64,000 nt of DNA from Methanocorpusculum sp. (GTDB taxonomy: Archaea; Halobacteriota; Methanomicrobia; Methanomicrobiales; Methanocorpusculaceae), in the NCBI GenBank assembly GCA_029986255.1, contig DALTYD010000002.1, positions 1 to 64,000 on the forward strand, in the 5' to 3' direction. The notes beneath the pieces were generated by a model. That model was not told the origin of the DNA. It saw nothing but the letters and a program-made list of their open reading frames with translations, and ran no database searches. The first letter of the stretch is position 1. Every line of letters begins with the position of its first letter. Below are positions 57,486-64,000 of this stretch, piece after piece. The translations under genes were made by a program, and so were the position numbers.

Positions 57486-58201
57486 TTACCCTTGAAGGAA
57501 TCGATGGATCTGGAAAATCAACCCTCCATAATGGACTAAAAAACAGACTTGCAGATCTTCACCCAGTCTTCACGCGTGAACCAGGAATGCCATACATAGG
57601 CGAAACAATCCGAAACACCATTGCCACAAATAATGATCCTCTAGTTGAGGCAACGCTTTTCATCGCTGACCACGCTGTGCACCTCGCAGAAGTTGTCCGT
57701 CCAGCTTTGGACACAGGAGGCATCGTTATCTCCGACCGATACTCTGATTCACGATTCGCCTATCAAGAAGTATCACTGACTGGAATTCTTCCAGAACCAC
57801 AAAGATGGTTGGAAGCGGTGCATGCAGGATGGTCCATTCGTCCAGATATGACGATTATTCTCGTCCTTCCAGTGGAGATAGCACTGTCGCGAATTGCTGA
57901 ACGAAGAGAAGAGCGGGAACACTTCGAACGACGAGAATTTTTAGAGAGAGTACAAAAGAATTATCTTGCCCTAGCTGCGAAGGATCCTGTAAGATTCATT
58001 TTAGTTAATGCTGACTGCGATAAAAAAACAATTCTTGATTTCGTGGAAGAAAGTATTCGTATAGCTCTACAGAAAAAGGAAGTAAAGATTAATCCAGATA
58101 TCTCACCATCATATAATATTTCAAAGAGTCAGGAAAAAGATAAGAATGCAAAGAATATCAACAGTCACTCTTATAGAAATTCATTGAAATCTATGCAATA
58201 G
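57479..58201 (+). CDS. tmk: Thymidylate kinase
   Basis: Phosphorylates dTMP to dTDP. It has 240 residues: P-loop GIDGSGKST (residues 7-15), the FTREPGMPYIGE segment, DRYSDSRFAYQ near 83 and a lid region with ERREEREHFERR. The C-terminal 40 residues (from about 200) are Lys/Asn/Ser-rich and extend past the usual end of the family. The start overlaps the HisA-like gene. Confidence 0.92.
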   Translation: MLITLEGIDGSGKSTLHNGLKNRLADLHPVFTREPGMPYIGETIRNTIATNNDPLVEATLFIADHAVHLAEVVRPALDTGGIVISDRYSDSRFAYQEVSLTGILPEPQRWLEAVHAGWSIRPDMTIILVLPVEIALSRIAERREEREHFERREFLERVQKNYLALAAKDPVRFILVNADCDKKTILDFVEESIRIALQKKEVKINPDISPSYNISKSQEKDKNAKNINSHSYRNSLKSMQ

Positions 58202-58418
58202 AGAGTTATATTATTGAACAAAGAAGAGTGAAATGACGAATTGTGGCGATCAATGAAAGTATGGGATTATCGACTACCCCAAAGGAGAAGATTAAAAATG
58301 TGTGAAAATCCCAAATACATAAATTCGAAACCAATGGACATTAATAAATAAGTTAGAATAGCCGTTCTTCCTTCACGTTAGGATTAATGCAGTGAGGACG
58401 ACATATAATAACATAGAT

Positions 58419-59309
58419 ATGATTAAGCTGCAGACACCGACAGACATGATTGGTGGTGTTCCCCTCAACAACCATATGCTTCTCGCAGCAGGGATACTCG
58501 GGACGACTGCCGCATCGCTGTCACGGATGCTTCACCTTGGAGCAGGTGGAGTTGTCACAAAATCAATTGGACCAGAACTCAAAAATGGTCATAAGGGTCC
58601 ATCGCTCATAGCAGTCAGTGGGGGTATCCTCAATGCAATGGGTCTACCAAACCCATCTCAGGAGTTTACCAAAGAAATTAGCACTCTTCTGACCGAAAAA
58701 AAACCAGTAATCATTAGCATATTTGGAGGAAGACCTCAGGAGTTCGCCAAAGTTGCTGCGTGGTTCCAAGATGCCCTTGCATTTGAACTCAACCTTTCCT
58801 GTCCACACGCTGATGGGTATGGAGCTGCAATTGGGACGCATCCTCGTGTGGTGCAAGAATGTACCGAAGCTGTCAAGACACTGGGAAAGCCAGTCTGGGT
58901 TAAGCTAACTCCAAACATTACCAACATTGGCACTATTGGCAGGGCGGCAGAAAAAGGTGGAGCAGATGCCATCGTTGCTATCAATACCGTAAAAGCAATG
59001 CGTATTTCAACCGGTATGCGCCAACCAGTTCTTGGAAACAAGTTTGGTGGCCTATCCGGAACGGCCATATTCCCAATTGCTGTACGTGCAGTGTACGATC
59101 TCTATGAAACATGTACCATTCCGATTATAGGATGCGGTGGAGTCTCCTCTGCCGACAATGTCCTTGAAATGATGATGGCAGGTGCCACTGCTGTCGAAAT
59201 TGGGAGTGCAATCTATGAAAACATCAACATATTTTCTGACATTGCCGCGGAACTGTATGATATAAATGGAATCCCCGCCGAAGAAATAGTGGGGTGCGCT
59301 CATGCCTGA
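58419..59309 (+). CDS. pyrD: Dihydroorotate dehydrogenase, catalytic subunit (class 1B)
   Basis: FMN enzyme that oxidises dihydroorotate to orotate in pyrimidine synthesis. I use the ATG at 58419 (MIKLQTPTDMIGGVPL), giving 296 residues; an upstream frame adds nine. Features are AAGILGTT near 25, TKSIGPELKNGHKGP, the active-site loop in ELNLSCPHADGYG (a Cys, as in class 1B) near 125, and IIGCGGVSSADNVLEMMMAGA near 235. It overlaps pyrK by eight bases. Confidence 0.94.
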   Translation: MIKLQTPTDMIGGVPLNNHMLLAAGILGTTAASLSRMLHLGAGGVVTKSIGPELKNGHKGPSLIAVSGGILNAMGLPNPSQEFTKEISTLLTEKKPVIISIFGGRPQEFAKVAAWFQDALAFELNLSCPHADGYGAAIGTHPRVVQECTEAVKTLGKPVWVKLTPNITNIGTIGRAAEKGGADAIVAINTVKAMRISTGMRQPVLGNKFGGLSGTAIFPIAVRAVYDLYETCTIPIIGCGGVSSADNVLEMMMAGATAVEIGSAIYENINIFSDIAAELYDINGIPAEEIVGCAHA

Positions 59310-60066
59310 AGAACATATGCCAAGAGTGGTCACCATCACCAAAATAATCGATAGAACCCCAACCATCAAAACATTTATCTTTGACGAAAGCTTCAATTTT
59401 CGTCCAGGCCAGTTCTGTATGATATGGATACCCGGTGTTGATGAAATCCCGATGGCATTCTCAGCTTCAAATTCCATCACAGTTATGAGAGTAGGAGATG
59501 CAACCACTGCCCTTTTCAATCTCAAAGAAGGTGACAAAATTGGCATTCGCGGACCATTAGGCAATGGATTCTCACCAAATGGGAACGTCTTAGCAATTGG
59601 TGGAGGTATAGGTGTCACCCCTCTATTCAGCCTCGCCACAGAGAGTAAGGTAGAGACCTTCATTCTCGGGGCACGTACATCCAAAGAACTAGTCTTCGTG
59701 GACGAACTTACTAACATAACCAAACTGAAAATTGCAACTGATGACGGAACACGCGGATTTCATGGATTTGTTACAGACATTCTCGACCAGATGGATGTAA
59801 CAGAATATGATACTATCTGTGTTTGTGGTCCAGAACAAATGATGAAAGGAATTCTTGATCGACTTACTACTAAAGGAATCGAAAAACGGGGACAGTTTTC
59901 TCTGCAACGATACATGAAATGCGGTGTTGGCATCTGTGGTTCATGTTGCATGGACCACGAAGGATTCCGTGTTTGTCGTGATGGACCCATATTTACAGGA
60001 AACATGCTCAAAAACAGTGAATTTGCCCATCATTATCGGGGCCCATCTGGAAAGAGAGAGGGATAA
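59302..60066 (+). CDS. pyrK: Dihydroorotate dehydrogenase electron-transfer subunit
   Basis: Iron-sulfur flavoprotein that passes electrons from PyrD to NAD. The 254-residue protein has an FAD domain (FRPGQFCMIWIPG), an NAD domain (AIGGGIGVTPLFSL) and the C-terminal 2Fe-2S site with Cys in KCGVGICGSCCMDHEGFRVCR. A methionine five codons in offers a second start. The next gene begins one base after its stop. Confidence 0.94.
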   Translation: MPEEHMPRVVTITKIIDRTPTIKTFIFDESFNFRPGQFCMIWIPGVDEIPMAFSASNSITVMRVGDATTALFNLKEGDKIGIRGPLGNGFSPNGNVLAIGGGIGVTPLFSLATESKVETFILGARTSKELVFVDELTNITKLKIATDDGTRGFHGFVTDILDQMDVTEYDTICVCGPEQMMKGILDRLTTKGIEKRGQFSLQRYMKCGVGICGSCCMDHEGFRVCRDGPIFTGNMLKNSEFAHHYRGPSGKREG

Positions 60067-60067
60067 C

Positions 60068-60718
60068 ATGAAACCGGTTGTGAAAAGTATTATCTGCCCA
60101 AAATGTGGAAAAAAACAAAATTTTACCATATATCCGAGTATCTCAGCGTCATCAGAACCTAACCTTGCAGAAAAATATCTTGATGGGACACTTACTACTC
60201 TGATATGCGGTGAGTGTGGATTTTCAGGAGTGGTAGAGTATCCTGTGTTCTATCACGATCTCAACAAAAAATTTTCTATTTTTTTTGAACCAAATAACAC
60301 TGGACGTGAACTAAAACATCTAAATGTCCTACCATCTCACCTTCTTCCAAAAATGTACCTACGTCTTGTCCACAGTACAGATGAACTCCGCGAAAAGATC
60401 TTTATCTTCCGCGATCATCTAGATGACCGGATCATAGAAACAGTCAAAGACTCAATTCTAAGAGAGATGGAGACACATCACGAGAAAAAAATGCCTGATG
60501 AACTGTACTATGCTCAAGACTTATTAGACTGTGAAGGACACCATCTCATCTTTGTCCCAAAGAAGGAAAAAGAATATCTTGATCCTATCAAAATCCCATT
60601 TGAAACATATGAAAAAATTAAAAGGATAATGCACAGTATTTGGGATCGCCCGATTGAGGGATACACAGTTGTTGACAAATACTGGGTGCAATCAGATGGG
60701 AAAAAGGAACAAACATGA
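60068..60718 (+). CDS. CpXC-domain protein 1
   Basis: A 216-residue protein with an N-terminal CpXC domain: SIICPKCGKKQNFTIYPSIS and LICGECGFSGVVEYPVF supply four cysteines for a zinc ribbon at about residues 9-12 and 47-50. The remaining 150 residues have a long helical part (LDDRIIETVKDSILREME). The function of CpXC proteins is unknown. It lies between pyrK and a second, shorter CpXC gene, with one-base and four-base junctions, so it is in the operon. The ATG at 60068 is certain because the upstream frame lies inside pyrK. Confidence 0.85.
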   Translation: MKPVVKSIICPKCGKKQNFTIYPSISASSEPNLAEKYLDGTLTTLICGECGFSGVVEYPVFYHDLNKKFSIFFEPNNTGRELKHLNVLPSHLLPKMYLRLVHSTDELREKIFIFRDHLDDRIIETVKDSILREMETHHEKKMPDELYYAQDLLDCEGHHLIFVPKKEKEYLDPIKIPFETYEKIKRIMHSIWDRPIEGYTVVDKYWVQSDGKKEQT

Positions 60719-60999
60719 ACACCAAGGAGGATTTAGTTATCTGTCCGAGTTGTGATCATGAACAGATGAACACTATCTTTCCATCGGTGGACGTATCAAA
60801 AGAGAAAGAAATGCGTGAAATGATTCTTTCATGCAAGTTATTCCAGTTTACGTGCGATGGATGTAGCTATACATATTTTTCTGGATATCCATCTGTCTAT
60901 GAAGATAAAGAGACATTTGGAGGATCTCAAATCTATCTCAAACCTGACTGTACTGACCAAGAGATAAGTATTGACAGGGGATGTGGTGGATGTGCATGA
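60715..60999 (+). CDS. CpXC-domain protein 2
   Basis: A 94-residue protein with the CpXC pattern (LVICPSCDHEQMNTIFPSVD then FTCDGCSYTYFSGYPS), plus a C-terminal CGGC tail (GCGGCA). It is shorter than, and probably a paralogue of, the gene before it, which it overlaps by four bases. Function unknown; it may be a partner of CpXC protein 1. Confidence 0.82.
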   Translation: MNTKEDLVICPSCDHEQMNTIFPSVDVSKEKEMREMILSCKLFQFTCDGCSYTYFSGYPSVYEDKETFGGSQIYLKPDCTDQEISIDRGCGGCA

Positions 61000-61019
61000 C
61001 AGTGAATACGAGTTAAACT

Positions 61020-62501
61020 ATGATAGGAATTGATCAGATCCGTAAAGGCAGGCTCGATTGCAAACGGGATAAGGTGATTGAAGAGTATCTCTCCTCAAAA
61101 ATAGCAGATAGACGCATAGCCGAATGTAATCTTCGCGTAGACATGGCGCATATCTTGATGCTTGAAAAACAGAAATTAATCGATACATCATCTGAAAAAG
61201 TATTACTATCTCACCTGTACAGATATATGAAAGAAGGACTCCCAGAAACAGTGTTCGATCCAGTCCATGAAGATATCCATGCAGGCATTGAGGCTCAGTT
61301 GATCGCGGACTGCGGTACAGACATAGGGGGAAAGATGCACCTCGGACGCAGTCGCAACGATGAGGTTGCTACGTGCTTACGAATGCAAACACGTCTCGAT
61401 ATTCTGGAAATTCTTGATGACATTGCAACTCTGCGTCGCGCCTTACTAAACCAGGCAGAAAAACATGTCCACAGCATCATGCCCGGTTTGACACACTTCC
61501 AGCATGCACAACCAACAACGTTGGCCCACTACCTACTTGCATATGAATCCATGTTCTCTCGAGATGCAGAACGACTATTTGACGCGTATGCGCGCTTAAA
61601 TGTATCTCCACTTGGTTCTGCTGCATTTGCAGGGACAGGTTTTTCCATAGATAGAGAAGCGACAGCAGCGTATCTTGGATTTTCCTCAGTCATGACAAAC
61701 TCAATGGATGGAGTCGCCTCCCGCGATTTTATGCTGGAGGTACTCGCAGCAATATCAATTCTGATGACAACTGCTAGCCGTCTCTGCGAAGAGCTGGTAC
61801 TCTGGAGCAGTGCCTTTATTCAATTCGTGGAACTAGATGATGCTTACTGTTCTTCCAGTTCCATCATGCCTCAGAAGAAAAATCCCGATACAGCAGAAAT
61901 TATGCGAGGGAAAGCGAGTGTTGCTGCCAGTAATTTGATGGCTGGAGTCATGCTAATGAAGGGACTTCCAATGAGTTACAATCGAGATATGCAGGAATTA
62001 ACACCAAATTTATGGCGAAGTCTAGACATTGTTGAGACAAGTATCCCAATTCTTGCAGGAATGATTAGAACAGCTTCCTTCAATATCGAGAGAATGAGAG
62101 AGGAGGTAAATCATAGCAATGCAACAGCAACCGAACTTGCAGACCTGATGGTGCGTGAATTTAAAATACCTTTTCGAACAGCCCACAACATCGTCGGCCG
62201 AGCCGTAAAACATGGAAAACTATCGCTTGACATTCTCGAATTGGCAAGCACCGAAATCGCTGGGATGTCCATTAAGAAATTGGGTCTAAGTCAAGAGCAT
62301 ATTGAACACGCACTTTCTCCATCCAAAATTATTGTAGAAAAACATAGTGCAGGCGCACCAAATCCTTCCATGATGGCAATCGCAATAGAGACTGCAAATG
62401 CTCGAATTGAAAACGACGAGAAGTGTACAGAAAAATTGCAATTGGCGCTCTCTCAAGCTGATGAGGCCATCAAAACAGATTATATGAGGTTAACGGTATG
62501 A
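61020..62501 (+). CDS. argH: Argininosuccinate lyase
   Basis: Splits argininosuccinate into arginine and fumarate, last step of arginine synthesis. The 493-residue protein has the fumarase-superfamily segments GGKMHLGRSRNDEVAT (near 104), THFQHAQPTTLAHYLLA (near 157) and the catalytic loop SSSIMPQKKNPDTAE (near 280). Complete. The stop overlaps gatD by four bases. Confidence 0.96.
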   Translation: MIGIDQIRKGRLDCKRDKVIEEYLSSKIADRRIAECNLRVDMAHILMLEKQKLIDTSSEKVLLSHLYRYMKEGLPETVFDPVHEDIHAGIEAQLIADCGTDIGGKMHLGRSRNDEVATCLRMQTRLDILEILDDIATLRRALLNQAEKHVHSIMPGLTHFQHAQPTTLAHYLLAYESMFSRDAERLFDAYARLNVSPLGSAAFAGTGFSIDREATAAYLGFSSVMTNSMDGVASRDFMLEVLAAISILMTTASRLCEELVLWSSAFIQFVELDDAYCSSSSIMPQKKNPDTAEIMRGKASVAASNLMAGVMLMKGLPMSYNRDMQELTPNLWRSLDIVETSIPILAGMIRTASFNIERMREEVNHSNATATELADLMVREFKIPFRTAHNIVGRAVKHGKLSLDILELASTEIAGMSIKKLGLSQEHIEHALSPSKIIVEKHSAGAPNPSMMAIAIETANARIENDEKCTEKLQLALSQADEAIKTDYMRLTV

Positions 62502-63742
62502 TACTTTCCACAAACGATCCCGTACACGTGGCATTTGCAGGTCTTGACCTGAACGGCATTTGCATATCCCGATCAAATGGAAATGCCATAGTAAAACTCT
62601 CTAGCGGTTACAACATCTGTGTTCCTGAAGAATGCTGCACCTCTACATTGGAACATTTAGAACAAAAATCACAGCAAAACACGGTGATCGAACCACTGGA
62701 ACAAGATGCAAATCTACCATTGCTTTCAATCGTTTCAACAGGTGGCACAATTGCAAGTACAGTCGATTATCGGACAGGAGCGGTGTCATCCAAGTTTACC
62801 GCAGAAGATATCATTCGTTCCATACCAGAACTTGCAAAAATTGCACGTTATAGAACTGCCCAACCATTCAACATTCTATCAGAAAACATGAGTCCAAGCA
62901 TGTGGCAAGAGCTGGGACGCGCAGTGTACAACGAAATTTCCTCAGGTGCTGCAGGGGTTATTGTAACACATGGTACCGATACGATGCTCTACAGTGCAGC
63001 AGCGATCTCATTTATGCTTACCACACCAGTACCAGTTATCTTCGTCGGTGCCCAGCGTTCGGCCGATCGTCCAAGTAGTGACAACACCATGAACATGATA
63101 TGTTCGGCAAAAGCAGGAGTTTCAGAACTAGGAGAGGTGGTTGTCTGTATGCATGCTACATCCGATGATGTAGAATGCGCAATTCACCGCGCAACTCGAG
63201 TACGCAAAAACCATACATCACGCCGAGATGCGTTTCAAAGCATAGGAAGAACACCGGTAGGGATTGTATCATATCCAGATGGTACAGTAATTCTTGAAAA
63301 AGATGCCATTCGACGTGGAACTCATGAACCTCAACTGCTTGAAAAGATTGAATCTCACTGTGGTCTCCTCCAATATTATCCAGGAATGGATCCCAAAGTG
63401 TTTAATGCGTTCTCGGGATATGCAGGTTTGGTGATTGCAGGAACTGGACTCGGTCATGTTGGAACGCACTGCATCGCAAAGATTGCAGAGCTTAGTGCTT
63501 CAGGGACATTGATAGTGATGACCTCACAGTGTCAAGCAGGCAACGTCTGCGATCGGGTCTATGAAACTGGACGTGATTTGCTAAATGCAGGGGTTATTGA
63601 AGGAGGATGTATGCTACCAGAAGTGGCTCTCGTAAAATTGATGTGGGTTCTTGGCAATACCACTAGTCGCGAGGAAGCTGTACGACTAATGCAAACAAAC
63701 CTAAAAGGAGAACTCGATTATAACCTAAGGAGGAATAGATAA
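62498..63742 (+). CDS. gatD: Glutamyl-tRNA(Gln) amidotransferase subunit D
   Basis: Asparaginase-like glutaminase subunit of the archaeal GatDE complex that converts Glu-tRNA(Gln) into Gln-tRNA(Gln). The 414-residue protein has an N-terminal beta domain (about 1-75) then the glutaminase domain with SIVSTGGTIAS (first catalytic Thr, near 81), VTHGTDTMLYSAAA (near 163) and a later GTGLGHVG segment. It precedes gatE, whose ATG begins at the base after its stop. Confidence 0.96.
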   Translation: MILSTNDPVHVAFAGLDLNGICISRSNGNAIVKLSSGYNICVPEECCTSTLEHLEQKSQQNTVIEPLEQDANLPLLSIVSTGGTIASTVDYRTGAVSSKFTAEDIIRSIPELAKIARYRTAQPFNILSENMSPSMWQELGRAVYNEISSGAAGVIVTHGTDTMLYSAAAISFMLTTPVPVIFVGAQRSADRPSSDNTMNMICSAKAGVSELGEVVVCMHATSDDVECAIHRATRVRKNHTSRRDAFQSIGRTPVGIVSYPDGTVILEKDAIRRGTHEPQLLEKIESHCGLLQYYPGMDPKVFNAFSGYAGLVIAGTGLGHVGTHCIAKIAELSASGTLIVMTSQCQAGNVCDRVYETGRDLLNAGVIEGGCMLPEVALVKLMWVLGNTTSREEAVRLMQTNLKGELDYNLRRNR

Positions 63743-64000
63743 ATGACTGGTTTCGACTACGAAGCCATTGGTTTGAAAGTAGGAATTGAGATTCATCAAC
63801 AACTCAACACAAAAGAGAAATTGTTTTCCCAAACGCCAGCAATTATTCGAGAATCAGCTGAACATACAGGTGAGGTGAAGCGATATTTCCGTGCTACAAC
63901 CTCAGAAAGAGGTGATATCGATCGAGCAGCAACGGAGGAAATGCTTGCAACACGACTGTTTACATATTATACCTACGATACGACGAGTTTGGTGGAGATT
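63743..64000 (+). CDS. gatE: Glutamyl-tRNA(Gln) amidotransferase subunit E (5' part)
   Basis: The first 86 codons of GatE, cut by the window's end. The N-terminus FDYEAIGLKVGIEIHQQL is the hallmark of GatB/GatE proteins, which bind tRNA and transfer the amide. AAGGAGGA at 63727-63734 serves as its Shine-Dalgarno sequence. The gene continues beyond base 64000. Confidence 0.95.
   Translation, partial: MTGFDYEAIGLKVGIEIHQQLNTKEKLFSQTPAIIRESAEHTGEVKRYFRATTSERGDIDRAATEEMLATRLFTYYTYDTTSLVEI

Overview
The window is archaeal DNA from a methanogen, most likely a member of the Methanomicrobiales. This rests on the genes present: methanogenesis marker 14, YcaO/TfuA (McrA thioamidation), MfnB (methanofuran), CofE (F420), SepCysS (tRNA-dependent cysteine synthesis), GatD/GatE, archaeal Trm1, L10e, Sec61beta, archaemetzincin and DphB. 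The sequence is fairly AT-rich. Many spacers of 0.4-1.1 kb carry no recognisable gene, and at least two genes are plainly decaying: a PAPS-reductase-family gene at about 360-1655 and a DUF3467 gene at about 28771-29007. That pattern suggests a genome losing coding capacity, as in host-associated or endosymbiotic Methanocorpusculum relatives. The lifestyle and genus are inference only.

Layout. 1-1916: remains of a PAPS-reductase-family gene. 1917-7641 (minus): a tightly packed tetrapyrrole operon reading sirC-like, hemA, hemB, hemL, hemC, cobA, with no hemD in it. 7.9-9.9 kb: a HEAT-repeat protein, a NOG1-type GTPase and tRNA-Leu. 10.2-13.4 kb (plus): an Sm-like protein, a winged-helix protein with four C-terminal cysteines, a small helical protein, SepCysS and a radical SAM/SPASM enzyme. 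13.6-15.3 kb (minus): methanogenesis marker 14 with a small partner. 15.9-18.9 kb (minus): an FkbM-type methyltransferase, a flippase-like membrane protein and a UPF0146 protein. 19.0-20.5 kb (plus): archaemetzincin coupled to a lone Cas1 homologue. 20.7-28.4 kb: an OBG/YchF-type GTPase with TGS domain, a small unknown protein, a metallo-beta-lactamase protein with DNA ligase, and an RND-type exporter.

28.5-33.4 kb: tRNA-Thr, the DUF3467 remnant, a DtxR-FeoA regulator with FeoB, then DphB and a DUF357 protein. 34.1-36.2 kb: an ABC permease/ATPase pair without a binding protein, then ribosomal protein L10e. 36.4-37.7 kb: tRNA-Arg directly followed by trm1. 37.7-41.8 kb: fdhD, and divergent from it ycaO-tfuA-E1-like-MoaD-like-moaE. 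42.2-49.2 kb: ilvE, tRNA-Glu, alaS, a DacZ-type diadenylate cyclase and a class II aldolase. 49.2-56.7 kb (mostly minus): thioredoxin with a cysteine-rich small protein, a four-CBS protein, an amidohydrolase, Sec61beta (plus), cofE, guaB and mfnB. 56.8-64 kb (plus): a HisA-like protein with tmk, then pyrD-pyrK-CpXC-CpXC-argH-gatD-gatE, the last running off the window.

The genes join into a few systems: tetrapyrrole synthesis towards sirohydrochlorin (F430 precursor), post-translational activation of methyl-coenzyme M reductase, tRNA-linked amino acid synthesis (Cys and Gln), iron uptake, and pyrimidine/purine/arginine synthesis. The most unusual element is the Cas1 homologue, which has no CRISPR partners, appears by eye to have lost two of three metal-binding residues, and is translationally coupled to a metalloprotease. 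Starts were chosen by family alignment from memory, Shine-Dalgarno position and operon overlap. All family assignments are by reading the proteins; no database search was run.
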